A DNA stretch of 64,000 bases from Streptomyces globosus (GTDB lineage Bacteria; Actinomycetota; Actinomycetes; Streptomycetales; Streptomycetaceae). Shown one piece after another: positions 45,458-53,765 of this stretch. The stretch spans positions 2,111,501-2,175,500 of the forward strand of contig NZ_CP030862.1 in assembly GCF_003325375.1 (NCBI RefSeq), read 5' to 3'. Under the pieces are notes generated by a model. The model was not told where the DNA came from. It ran no database searches and saw nothing but the letters and a program-made list of their open reading frames with translations. Position 1 is the first letter of the stretch. The number at the start of each line of letters is the position of its first letter. The position numbers and the translations under genes were made by a program.

Positions 45458-48400
45458 CAGCGGGACCTCCTGGCGGTCCAGGCGAGGGCGGCGGCGCGCG
45501 CGAGGTAGAGGCAGACGGCTTCCTCGGGGAAGTCCACGGCGACGGCGCGGACGAAGTGGACGTGGAGCAGGGAGGTCAGCACGTCGTCCGCGTCGATGCC
45601 CCGGGTATACGGTCCGGGGAAGTGGTCCCGGTAGCGGGCCAGGGCCTGGCCGCGGTCGCTCCAGGTATTGAGAATCGTCTCGCCGCCGGCGACGGACCGC
45701 AGGGCTGCCCAGTCGTCGTCGGGGTTGGCGAGCGCGACGGCCTCGGCGAACTCCGGGCGGGCCACCCGTGCCGGCGGCGCCGCGGGGATGTGGTGGGTCA
45801 GCCACGACATCGCCTTCGCCTTACTGCCCAGGTAGGCGGCGGCGATGGCCACGCTGTGCGCGGCGACCAGTGCCCGCCGGGACGGCCGGCCCGCGCAGGT
45901 GAGCTGTGCGAGGACGGCGCGGGAGTCGGCTCGGAAGACTTCCTCGGCCCCAGCCCACGCCAGCCCTTCGCCCCACCGGCCCATCTCCGGATAGGAGGTG
46001 CCGTAACGCAGGTCCGACACCAGTCCAGCGCGCCGGAGTTCGTCCGCCCACGTGCTCACGGTGCTCGCTGTGGCGGCGAAGGCCTCCGGGGTGGGCAGGG
46101 CGAAACGGAGCCGCAGGTGCTGGTGAGGGTCGCGGAACCGTACGAACCACCAGGGCGGCCCGCCGAGCCGGTCCAGGAGGTCCGGCAGGTGCTGCCCGAG
46201 CAGGACGTCCTGGCGGCGAACGTCCCCGTACACGCTGGCCAGGAGCACCGGCGAGACGGCGGGAGTGTGAACCAGGTCCCTCCGAATGGTGCGAGCAGAC
46301 GTGGGCTGAGGCAGGCGTGGCCAGGCCGGCGGGCGGCTGGCCTTGACCGGCACAACGACCTCGTGGGCCCGCCCGCCGCACCATCCCAGCTCGGCCGCAC
46401 CCGGAGACTCGGCGACCGTGATCGCACCGGCGCGGTCCAGTTCTTCGCGTAGCAGTGCCCTGTGGGCGGGGACGGCGAGGTCGAGGGGAAGGAGCCGGTC
46501 GCCTACGCCGACGTGCACCGTCAGGGGTAGCCTGCGGGCCTCGCGCCAGGTGCCGAACGCACCGTCCCACTCCTCCCATGGCCGGTCGGCTGCAGGCATC
46601 TCTCCGGCGTCCAGCCGCCAGCGGGCCGACGCCAGGATGATGCGGCCGGTGCGCAGGCGGGGAAGGTAGGGAAGGCGGGCGGCGGCCCCCCAGTCGAACG
46701 TGGTGACCTGTGCGCACTGGGCGCGGCTCAGCTCGGTGAGGAACCTGGCGAGGGGTGGGGTGTGGGTGTCCAGGTTCAGGGCGTGCATCCCCACCGCCTC
46801 CACACGCCGGCCGCGGGCGGGGGCAGCGAGGTACATCCGGCGCCCGTCGCAGCCCACCGCCAGGTCGCCGACGGTCAACACATCCCCGCCAGGACGCCGG
46901 TGCTCGGCAAGGCTGATCACGGTAGGCAGCACGCGCGGTGTCCGGGTGACGTGCGCGCTTTCCGGCAGCAGCGGCGGGAACGACAACTGCATGGCTACTG
47001 TATCCGGATCGGAAGCCGGAAGGCTCGCAAGCTCCTCGACCAGGGCCTGCCGCTGTCCGGAGTCGAGAATGGAGAGGAACCGGCCCATTCCCACCCCCAC
47101 GCCGCGGGAGGCGCTGACCACTTCCAGGCGGAAGCGGCCTTGGTCCAGCGCTGCCGTGTCGGATGCGTGGAGCCGGAACCCGAGCTCAAGGTGGGGCGGG
47201 AGGCGTAGCGGTTCGCTGCCCACGGTCAGGGCGTCGATCGTGGCCTCGTCGAGGACGACCTCGCGGCGGCCGTCCAGGGCAGCTTGCTGTGCCAGCCGCA
47301 GCAGAACCTGGTCGCGGCCCGTCAGCTGCGGCTTGTGGTCCGCAGGGCCGGCGCCTGCGTATCCGTCGGGGTAGCCGATGCCGCTGTCCGCGACCACATC
47401 GAGCACCGGAACCATGGAGCCGATCCCGAACCGCTCGTAGAACCGCATGTGGTACGCCTTCCAGGCGGCGGTCCCGAACGGTGCCGGGCACACGCGGGCC
47501 AGCAGCAGAGCGGCGCGCTCGGCCTCCTGCGCGACCGCCTCTGGCAGTACGAGGGTCCCGGCCAGGCGCAGGTCGACGGCGACCGGGTCCCGGCGCAGCC
47601 GGGGGGCGACGGTGCGCATCAGGGCACGGGCGCGGTCGTGCCCGCTGGTGTGCTGGAGTGCAGCGTAAGCGGCCTTCAGAGCGGCGAGGGTCTCCGATAC
47701 CCCGACGACCTCGTCGGCACCGATGGCGTCGAGTTGGGCCAGCAGGTAGCCGAGCGCATCGCTCTCCGTGCTCGGGGCGTGCAAGGCACTGATCAGGACG
47801 CCGACCTGCACCAGTCCCCGCACGAACCCGGTGACCGTGCCCTTCCCTGTCGACGGGAACTCGGCCAAGACCTTCGCCACGAGATCGGCGACCGGGAGGG
47901 GCGCCTGCGCAGCGGCGAGGACGGCAGACACGGCGCCGGTCATCCGGGCGGAGGCCTCGACCGCGCGTCGGCGGGTGGCTCCGGTGTCCGTCCGGTACGG
48001 GACGACGAGACGATCGCCGCGCTCGGTGAGTGTGGTGTTGGCGACCACCGGAATCCGCTCAAGTAGTTCAGTGTCGGCCTCCATCCGGGCGATCATCTCC
48101 GCCATCCATTCCGCAGACGCACGGGCCACGGGTAGGTGCTTGCGCCCCCAGTCCGCACGGGCCGAACCCCCAAAACCGGCAGTGGTGACGCCGGCGAAGT
48201 ACCCGAAGGGAGTGGGGCGGCCGTGGGCTCGCAGCACGTACCGGGCCACCGAGAGTGCAGCCCTACGCACATCACGGTGTGGGGGGCTTTCGGCTGCCAG
48301 AAGGCCGTCGACTTCACTGCCCAGCGCCGGGCTGGCATGCCACAAGGCCTTTCCGGTATCCGTGGCGCGGATTGCACGCAGCCAGGGAAGCTGCCCGGTC

Positions 48401-48513
48401 AGGTCTCCGGGGGACCGGTCGGCCAGGTCGGGCCAGGGCAGCAGCGGAGGAGCGGGGGACGCCACCGCGCGCACGAGTGCCGTGCGGCCGGACCGGAACG
48501 CGGGGTTTGTCAC
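45457..48513 (-). CDS. class I lanthipeptide dehydratase LanB (full length)
   Basis: A 1018-residue dehydratase. The first ~650 residues are the tRNA-Glu-dependent glutamylation domain (LPWLRAIRATDTGKALWHAS, AHGRPTPFGYFAGVTTAGFG, AWKAYHMRFYERFGIGSMVP), and residues ~740-1000 are the SpaB_C elimination domain (WWFVRFRDPHQHLRLRFALP, SDLRYGTSYPEMGRWGEGLA). The enzyme activates Ser/Thr of the precursor with glutamate and eliminates it. GTG 48513 is chosen because GGAGG lies just upstream; an ATG at 48525 overlaps that site. It lies 90 bases after the precursor gene and overlaps the LanC start. Confidence 0.93.
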   Translation of the reverse strand: MTNPAFRSGRTALVRAVASPAPPLLPWPDLADRSPGDLTGQLPWLRAIRATDTGKALWHASPALGSEVDGLLAAESPPHRDVRRAALSVARYVLRAHGRPTPFGYFAGVTTAGFGGSARADWGRKHLPVARASAEWMAEMIARMEADTELLERIPVVANTTLTERGDRLVVPYRTDTGATRRRAVEASARMTGAVSAVLAAAQAPLPVADLVAKVLAEFPSTGKGTVTGFVRGLVQVGVLISALHAPSTESDALGYLLAQLDAIGADEVVGVSETLAALKAAYAALQHTSGHDRARALMRTVAPRLRRDPVAVDLRLAGTLVLPEAVAQEAERAALLLARVCPAPFGTAAWKAYHMRFYERFGIGSMVPVLDVVADSGIGYPDGYAGAGPADHKPQLTGRDQVLLRLAQQAALDGRREVVLDEATIDALTVGSEPLRLPPHLELGFRLHASDTAALDQGRFRLEVVSASRGVGVGMGRFLSILDSGQRQALVEELASLPASDPDTVAMQLSFPPLLPESAHVTRTPRVLPTVISLAEHRRPGGDVLTVGDLAVGCDGRRMYLAAPARGRRVEAVGMHALNLDTHTPPLARFLTELSRAQCAQVTTFDWGAAARLPYLPRLRTGRIILASARWRLDAGEMPAADRPWEEWDGAFGTWREARRLPLTVHVGVGDRLLPLDLAVPAHRALLREELDRAGAITVAESPGAAELGWCGGRAHEVVVPVKASRPPAWPRLPQPTSARTIRRDLVHTPAVSPVLLASVYGDVRRQDVLLGQHLPDLLDRLGGPPWWFVRFRDPHQHLRLRFALPTPEAFAATASTVSTWADELRRAGLVSDLRYGTSYPEMGRWGEGLAWAGAEEVFRADSRAVLAQLTCAGRPSRRALVAAHSVAIAAAYLGSKAKAMSWLTHHIPAAPPARVARPEFAEAVALANPDDDWAALRSVAGGETILNTWSDRGQALARYRDHFPGPYTRGIDADDVLTSLLHVHFVRAVAVDFPEEAVCLYLARAAALAWTARRSR

Positions 48514-48603
48514 CTGAACCTCCATGAAGGATGAATGGAACGGACGGGCCCGGTGCCGCCCCGCCGTTGGGCGTGGCGGCACCGGCAGGGTGGAGCGAGT
48601 GGG

Positions 48604-48777
48604 TCAGTGGACGCCGGTGGTGCACGCGCCGCAGGTCGAGCCGCAGTTGTCGTCGGTCAGCGTCTTCAGCGCGCCTGCGTCGCCGACCTCCAGCAGCTCC
48701 ACGTCCAGGTGGAACGGGTCCTTGGCCGTGGCCTTGGGCTGGGCCTGGGTCATGCCCGGGTTGGGATTGGTGGCCAT
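48604..48777 (-). CDS. FxLD-family lanthipeptide precursor (57 aa)
   Basis: A 57-residue precursor peptide. The leader holds the FxLD motif as FHLDVELLEVGD (residues 22-33), which names this lanthipeptide group. The C-terminal core, roughly residues 39-57, has three Cys (45, 49, 52) and six Ser/Thr (39, 41, 47, 48, 53, 54), so up to three thioether rings are possible. It includes Asp42-Asp43-Asn44, a plausible target of the PIMT-like enzyme. The ATG at 48777 has AGAGGAG six bases upstream. It is followed on the same strand by LanB, LanC and the FxLD methyltransferase. No processing protease or exporter gene is present in the cluster. Confidence 0.93.
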   Translation of the reverse strand: MATNPNPGMTQAQPKATAKDPFHLDVELLEVGDAGALKTLTDDNCGSTCGACTTGVH

Positions 48778-49071
48778 TGCAACTCCTCTTTTCGCTGCGG
48801 TGTGTTCGGTGTGTTGCCGACCAGGGGCACGTGCTTGACGGCGTGCTTCCTGGCCCCCCTCTTCGGAAGGGCCGGAGAGGGAAGTCGTGGGCCGCGAGGG
48901 CGGCGGATATCAGCTGCTGTCCCTGGGCGGCGCCGAGCCGTGCGCAGAACGCTCGGAACCGGTGCGGTCTTCACACAGCCGGGCGCGGGAGAGCATCTGC
49001 CGGACGGTGTAGCGGAGATACGCCTTGGCCAGCCGCCTGCGGCAGGCCCCACCAGCGGCACTGCACCGCCC
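48778..49071. other. 294-bp leader region of the lanthipeptide precursor
   Basis: No gene is supported in this gap between the RsbW-like gene and the precursor on the minus strand. It should hold the precursor promoter and leader. A minus-strand frame reading AYLRYTVRQMLSRARL then stopping after DSS is too short and unsupported to call. No confident -35/-10 pair was found. Confidence 0.5.
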
Positions 49072-49779
49072 TCACCGCAGCACTCCCACCATGGTCGGCG
49101 GCGTTGTCCCCGTTACGCTGGCACCATCCTCGGCCTGGGCAGGCGACCCACTGCTGCTGCGGTGCTCGCCTTGGCGGTGCGCGGCCGATTCGTGTGACGG
49201 GAACATGCCCTTTCCGATTTCCTGTAGATCAGGCCGATGTGCTTCCGGCCCGGAGCTCGAAGAAGTCGGTGGAGCAGCTGCCTCCGGCAGGTTGAGCCCG
49301 TAGGCCCCAGGCGGGTCGGTGCCGTCCTGGTCGGCTCGGAGACAGGCGCTGACGACCTTCCCCTTGCCGTCGCTCCGAGGCGAGGCGCTCCAGTAGTCGG
49401 CCATCTGGGTGACCAGGAACAGCCCGCGTCCGCCCGCGGCCAGGGCCGACTGCCGTGCCTTGACCACCGGAGGCCGCGGGTCGGCATCCGCCACCTGCAC
49501 CACCAGGGCCACGCCCGGCTCGAAGGTCACCGACACCAGGAAGTCCTGTGCCTCCGCTCCAGGGCTGCGGTGCTTGATGGCGTTGGTCGCGAGCTCGCTG
49601 GAGACCAGCGCGGTGGAGGGCTTCGCTGACTCGCACCCCCATGCCTCAAGCTGGTGCGCCACGAAGCGACGAGCCGTGCGAACGGATTCAGCTCTGCTGG
49701 GCAGCGCCAGGCACGCCGAGACGGCCTCGGGCGACTGCAGAGTCCGCAGCAGGTCTCCCCGCGTGATCCGGTGAGACAT
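49072..49779 (-). CDS. RsbW-like ATP-binding protein with long C-terminal tail
   Basis: A 235-residue GHKL-type ATPase of the HATPase_c_2 group (anti-sigma/Ser-kinase like). The N-box is VSSELATNAIKHRSPGAE and the G-box regions are VQVADADPRPPVV and GGRGLFLVTQMADYWSA. The fold ends near residue 155; about 80 further residues are Pro/Ser/Gly-rich and look disordered, which is longer than usual. The start is ATG 49779 after AAGGAGG. Such proteins often sit beside XRE regulators in Streptomyces, as here. It lies upstream of the precursor on the same strand. Confidence 0.85.
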   Translation of the reverse strand: MSHRITRGDLLRTLQSPEAVSACLALPSRAESVRTARRFVAHQLEAWGCESAKPSTALVSSELATNAIKHRSPGAEAQDFLVSVTFEPGVALVVQVADADPRPPVVKARQSALAAGGRGLFLVTQMADYWSASPRSDGKGKVVSACLRADQDGTDPPGAYGLNLPEAAAPPTSSSSGPEAHRPDLQEIGKGMFPSHESAAHRQGEHRSSSGSPAQAEDGASVTGTTPPTMVGVLR

Positions 49780-49983
49780 CGTCAACCTCCTTCCCTTCAG
49801 TGCGTGCGCATGAAGCCGCCACCAGACGCCGGAAATATGGAGTCGACGGCTGAACATCCGCCGGAGAAGGCCTCCTTGCGGCATTACGCTCAGTGAACCG
49901 TGCATCGCCCGGCGTGGACATCCCCGGCAAGGCGCGGCCCCGCGTAAAGCACGTAAAGATCGTTTCGTGGACGGGAGCATCCG

Positions 49984-51384
49984 GTGCCGCGTGAGCGCAA
50001 CACCCTGCTGGAGGCCGTACTCCGCCAACTGGGCTGGTCGCAGGCCACAACCGCCCGGCAACTGCACCTCTTAGCAGCGGAATCCGGTGCGGACGGCCTG
50101 CAGGCGGTGTCCGCCTCGCACATCAACCAGTGGGTCCGCGGATCGCACCCCTCGCCGCCGGCGACCCGTATCTTGTGCGAGACGCTGTCGCGAGGACTGA
50201 ACAGCCGAGGGATCCACCGGATCATCACGGCCGCCGACATCGGGCTCACAGACGCCGACGAACAGGCAAGTCCGGTACCCCGGGACAGCGACCCCATCGC
50301 GCGTATCGTCGACCTCGGGGGGACCGACTTGGACCTGGAGCGCCGCCACACCCTCAAGGGCGCCGCCTTCTCCCTCGCAGGGATGTTCCTGCCGTCCGAC
50401 CGCTGGTGGCAGGACACCGCCTCCGCGGCCCAGCAGCGCACGCCCTCGACCAAGCGGCACGTCGGCCCGGACGACGTGGCCGCCGTACGCGAAATGACGC
50501 AGCTGCTCTCCCGCCGCGAACAGCGCCGCGGCGGCGCGGACGGACGCTCCGCCCTCGTCGCCTACCTCCGCACCGACGTCACCGCCTACCTCAGCGGCCG
50601 CTTCCCCGACGATCACACACGGCAGGCCATGTTCACCGCCGCCGGCGAACTCGCCTACCTGGCCGGCTGGACCAGCTTCGACGCCTCCGAGCACGCCCTC
50701 GCCCAGCAGTGGCTCGCCGTAGCCCTGCGCCTGTCCGCCGAAGCCGACGACGCACCCCTGGCCGGTCACATCCTGCGCGCCCAGGCCCACCAGACCCTCG
50801 ACCTCGGCCACCCCGCCCAAGCCCTCCGACTCGCCGAGGCCTCCGTCCGCCACCGCCGTTACACCGACGCCAGCCCACGCGAACGCTCCCTCCTTGGCGT
50901 CGTCCACGCCCGCAGCCTCGCAGCCGCCGGCCACAAGCAGCAGGCCCTCGCCACCCTCCTCCAGGCCGAGAACGACCTGCGCAACGCAGAGGTGGGCGAC
51001 GACGAGCCGGCCCGGGTTTTCTTCTTCTCCGAGGCCTCTCTCGCCCACGAGACAGCCCGAACCCTGCAAGCCCTCGGAGACCTCCGCGGGGCAGAGCACG
51101 AATTCCAGCGCAGTGTCCGCACGCGCAAGGCCCAGCCCTTCGCACGCACCCATGCCGTCACCCTGGGGCTCCTGGGCGCCGTGCAGATACAACGCGGCGC
51201 TGTCGACATGGCCTGCACCACCTGGTCCCAAGCCCTCGACGCGATGCAGGGAGTCCAGTCCGGCCGCGCCCTGGACACCGTTGTCCGGATGCGTCGCGCC
51301 CTGTCCCCCTACCGCGGACGCGGAGGAACGACCCTTGCAGCCCTGGACGGCCGAGCCCGCAACATGATCAGCCGGGTACGCTGA
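49984..51384 (+). CDS. XRE-family regulator with TPR-like repeats (NsdA-like), TTA codon
   Basis: A 466-residue regulator. Residues ~5-75 form a Cro/C1-type helix-turn-helix (LLEAVLRQLGWSQATTARQL, VSASHINQWVRGSHPSPPA). The rest is helical TPR-like sequence (GELAYLAGWTSFDASEHALA, AGHILRAQAHQTLDLGHPAQ). This layout is shared with NsdA-type negative regulators of antibiotic production and sporulation. Codon 30 is TTA (50071-50073), so it should need bldA tRNA. It is divergent from the RsbW-like gene and the lanthipeptide run and is the best candidate for cluster control, though this is an inference. The GTG start has GGGAG upstream. Confidence 0.85.
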   Translation: MPRERNTLLEAVLRQLGWSQATTARQLHLLAAESGADGLQAVSASHINQWVRGSHPSPPATRILCETLSRGLNSRGIHRIITAADIGLTDADEQASPVPRDSDPIARIVDLGGTDLDLERRHTLKGAAFSLAGMFLPSDRWWQDTASAAQQRTPSTKRHVGPDDVAAVREMTQLLSRREQRRGGADGRSALVAYLRTDVTAYLSGRFPDDHTRQAMFTAAGELAYLAGWTSFDASEHALAQQWLAVALRLSAEADDAPLAGHILRAQAHQTLDLGHPAQALRLAEASVRHRRYTDASPRERSLLGVVHARSLAAAGHKQQALATLLQAENDLRNAEVGDDEPARVFFFSEASLAHETARTLQALGDLRGAEHEFQRSVRTRKAQPFARTHAVTLGLLGAVQIQRGAVDMACTTWSQALDAMQGVQSGRALDTVVRMRRALSPYRGRGGTTLAALDGRARNMISRVR

Positions 51385-51456
51385 CCGCGCCAGCACACCA
51401 CCGGTCCAAGCCGGAGCAGCGTCCAAGCCGATCCGGTAGTCCCAGGGGAGGAACGC

Positions 51457-51945
51457 GTGCACGACCCGATCACGATCGAGGCCATCGCCCACGTCGTCGG
51501 CGGCCACCAGACGCCGGCCGACGACTACCAGGGCGGAGTCGAATCGATCATCCGCCTGCGCCCGGACCTTCCGCCGGACACGTTGCGCGGCATCGACAGG
51601 TTCTCCCACCTGATCGTGACCTGGCACTTCCACCTCGGCTCCGACGCCGACCTCCACCTCGGGGCCCGCAGCCCCCGCAACGACCCGACCTGGGAGCCCA
51701 CCGGCACCTTCGTGCACCGAAACCACCGGCGCCCCAACCGCATGGCAACCTCCTTCCCGCGCCTGCTCAAGGTGGACGGCAGAGACCTCTACGTCACCGA
51801 CCTCGACGCCGTCGCCGGAACTCCCGTCTACGACCTCGCCCCGTACTTCGAGGAGATGGGTCCCCGCGGCCCTGTCACCACTCCGGCCTGGCCGGCGGCG
51901 ATGCTGGCGAACTACTGGGACCCCGCGGAGAATCGACCCGAGTAG
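51457..51945 (+). CDS. TrmO/TsaA-like SAM-dependent methyltransferase
   Basis: A 162-residue beta-barrel protein of the TsaA/TrmO (VirR) family, in which E. coli TrmO N6-methylates t6A37 of tRNA. Features are ITIEAIAHVVGGHQTP, SIIRLRPDLPPDTLRGIDRF, the SPRNDPT strand, NRMATSFPRLLKVDGRDLYV and LDAVAGTPVYDLAPYF. The start is GTG 51457 behind GGGAGG. It lies 72 bases after the TTA-containing regulator and may be cotranscribed. The substrate in this context may differ from tRNA. Confidence 0.85.
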   Translation: MHDPITIEAIAHVVGGHQTPADDYQGGVESIIRLRPDLPPDTLRGIDRFSHLIVTWHFHLGSDADLHLGARSPRNDPTWEPTGTFVHRNHRRPNRMATSFPRLLKVDGRDLYVTDLDAVAGTPVYDLAPYFEEMGPRGPVTTPAWPAAMLANYWDPAENRPE

Positions 51946-52066
51946 GACCTCGCGTGCCGGTACCTGCGACGGCAAGGCAGAGCGTCGGCGGTGGGTCCGT
52001 TGCTCTCGGAGGGCGGGCGAGGTGGGAGTTTCCCGGTCTGACGCTGCCTGAGCGAGGCCCTGACTG

Positions 52067-52275
52067 CTCCGCCGAGACCCACCACATGAACGTGGACTAC
52101 TCGGCGCACGAGGGCAGGCGGGACACCGGGCGCGCAGCAAGCGTCCTCTCCCGGGGAGAAACCGTCGCCGACCGCTTCTGCCTCCCGGGCGCGGCCGACG
52201 CCCGCACCGAGAAGCTCCGCGCCCTCCGCGACCTCGGAGTCGACGGGCAGCAAGTGATTCCGGCGGTCAACGGCT
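52067..52275 (+). pseudogene. decayed fusion of dihydropyrimidinase and LLM oxidoreductase 3' ends
   Basis: Bases 52067-~52168 match 39455-~39560 at the 3' end of the dihydropyrimidinase gene closely (shared protein text ETHHMNVDYSA, GRRxTGR, SVLSRGE). The sequence then jumps to a copy of 40493-40570 in the oxidoreductase gene (DRFCLPG, EKLRALRDLGVD), and after a second gap to its last codons (QQVIPAV versus QIIPAL). The first junction falls at the 8-base string TCGACCGC, present at 39556 and 40494, which implies a 938-bp deletion that keeps the frame. No start or catalytic residues remain. It marks the far border of the lanthipeptide region. Confidence 0.85.
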
Positions 52276-52289
52276 GGCGTCGCCGCATC

Positions 52290-52309
52290 CCCTCCGGGCA
52301 CACGGAGGG
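52290..52309. terminator. intrinsic terminator after the ectoine/transporter operon
   Basis: CCCTCCG and CGGAGGG form a perfect 7-bp stem with loop GGCACA, 37 bases beyond the stop of the minus-strand ATPase gene that ends at 52346. Confidence 0.6.
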
Positions 52310-52345
52310 CTCACGACGACCGCTCGGACGGCGGGACAGGGGCGG

Positions 52346-53140
52346 TCACAGCACGGCGCGCAGGAAGGAGCGGGTGCGCTCGTGCTCCGGGGCTTCGAAG
52401 ACCCGGTCCGGCGGACCGGATTCCAGGACGCGGCCGTGGTCGAACATCAGGATCCGGTCTGACACCTCGCGGGCGAAGCCCATCTCGTGCGTCACGCACA
52501 GCAGGGTGATGTCCGTGGTCAGAGCGACGTCGCGCAGGACGTCCAGTACGCCCGCCGCGAGCTCCGGGTCGAGAGCCGACGTGACCTCGTCGAGCAGCAG
52601 CACCTCGGGGCGCATCGCCAGGGCCCGGGCGATGGCCACCCGCTGCTGCTCTCCCCCGGAGAGCCGGGCCGGACGGGCCTCCCTGCGGACTGTCAGGCCG
52701 ACGAGGTCGAGCAGTTCCAGGGCCCGGGCCTCCGCCTCGTCCCGGTCCACGCCGAGCACGTGCACCGGGGCCTCCACGACGTTCTCCAGTACGCTCATGT
52801 GGGGGAAGAGGTTGAACTGCTGGAACACCATGCCGACGTGCCGCCGGGCGGTGCGCAGGTAGCGCTCGTCGGACGGGACGAGTCCGCCCGCCGGCCCTTG
52901 GGGCATGTGGGAGTAAGGGCGTCCGGCGAGGTGGATGATGCCCTCCGTGACCCGCTCCAGGGTCATCAGCAGCCGCAGGATCGTGGTCTTGCCCGAGCCG
53001 CTCGGCCCGATCAGCGTCACCCGCTCGCCGGGGGCGACCGACAGGTCGAGGCCGTCCAGGACGGTCCGGGCGCCGAAGCGCTTGACCACCCCCTCGAAGC
53101 GGATCATCTCGGGACCGTGCGTCTTCGGGTCAGTGGGCAA
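52346..53140 (-). CDS. ehuA: polar amino acid/ectoine-type ABC transporter ATPase (EhuA-like)
   Basis: A 264-residue ATPase of the polar amino acid uptake family. Walker A is IGPSGSGKTT, the Q-loop is VFQQFNLFPHMSVLENV, the signature is RLSGGEQQRV, Walker B is VLLLDEVTSALDPE and the switch His is in CVTHEMGFAREVSDRI. It is the last gene of an eight-gene minus-strand run that begins with ectA, and its start overlaps the permease gene by 11 bases. Linkage to ectABCD makes ectoine or hydroxyectoine the likely substrate; the Ehu symbols for these four genes are by context. Confidence 0.9.
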   Translation of the reverse strand: MPTDPKTHGPEMIRFEGVVKRFGARTVLDGLDLSVAPGERVTLIGPSGSGKTTILRLLMTLERVTEGIIHLAGRPYSHMPQGPAGGLVPSDERYLRTARRHVGMVFQQFNLFPHMSVLENVVEAPVHVLGVDRDEAEARALELLDLVGLTVRREARPARLSGGEQQRVAIARALAMRPEVLLLDEVTSALDPELAAGVLDVLRDVALTTDITLLCVTHEMGFAREVSDRILMFDHGRVLESGPPDRVFEAPEHERTRSFLRAVL

Positions 53141-53765
53141 GTCGCTTCTCCAGACGTCGCATCAGCAGGGCGGTGGGGCAGCTCGCCAGCAGGAAGACCA
53201 CCGCAGCCGTGGTGTAGGCCTCCAGGTAGGCGAAGTGGGTGCTGCCGTACTCGTTCGCGCGGTGGACCATCTCCGGCACGGCGATCACCGCCAGGTAGGG
53301 CGTTTCCTTGAACATCGAGATGACGTAGTTGCCGAGGGACGGCAGCACGTTGCGTACCGCCTGCGGTATCACCACCGCCCTCCACACGCGCCTGCGCGGC
53401 AGGGACAGGGCGACGCACGCCTCCCACTGCCCGCGGGGCACGGAGTCGATTCCGGCCCGGTAGACCTGGGCCGTGTACGCCGCGTAGTGGACGCCCAGTA
53501 CGGCGGTCCCCAGGGTGAGGGCGTCGCCGCCGGGGACGAGCACCCAGACGGCGAACAGCTGCACCAGCAGCGGGGTGGAGCGGATGAACCCGGTCGCCGC
53601 GGCGACGGGCAGCGTGATCCATCGGGTGCGTGCGCGCAGCAGGAGCGCGACCGCCAGGCCGAGGAGCAGTGCGAGCACCGAGCCGAGTGCGGTCGCCGTG
53701 AGGGTGAGCCCGAACCCCTGGAGCACCGCGGGCAGGCCGTCCCGTGCCGTCTCCCACGACCACAT
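53130..53765 (-). CDS. ehuD: ABC transporter permease (EhuD-like)
   Basis: A 211-residue inner-membrane permease of the His/Glu/Gln family with about five spans. The N terminus GFGLTLTATALGSVLALLLG and FIRSTPLLVQLF are typical, and the EAA loop is visible as EACVALSLPRRRVWRAVVIP ahead of PQAVRNVLPSLGNYVI. It pairs with the following permease to form the channel. It overlaps the EhuA-like gene by 11 bases and the EhuC-like gene in ATGA. Confidence 0.9.
   Translation of the reverse strand: MWSWETARDGLPAVLQGFGLTLTATALGSVLALLLGLAVALLLRARTRWITLPVAAATGFIRSTPLLVQLFAVWVLVPGGDALTLGTAVLGVHYAAYTAQVYRAGIDSVPRGQWEACVALSLPRRRVWRAVVIPQAVRNVLPSLGNYVISMFKETPYLAVIAVPEMVHRANEYGSTHFAYLEAYTTAAVVFLLASCPTALLMRRLEKRLAH

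Noticed and set aside
42065..48513. Thiopeptide gene cluster
   Set aside because: SpaB_C-like domains occur, but there is a LanC cyclase and an FxLD precursor and no YcaO or azoline enzymes, so a lanthipeptide is the right reading.
48750..49061. 103-residue minus-strand frame over the precursor leader
   Set aside because: It overlaps the precursor in another frame and lacks a ribosome site; the 57-aa FxLD peptide is far better supported.
50071..52140. 689-residue minus-strand frame opposite the XRE/TPR regulator
   Set aside because: Gly/Val-rich shadow with no domain, while the plus strand has a clear helix-turn-helix and TPR-like protein.
40658..52300. Integrative element with integrase or transposase
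   Set aside because: No recombinase, transposase, tRNA or terminal repeat was found; only the duplicated pyrimidine-operon fragment marks the border.
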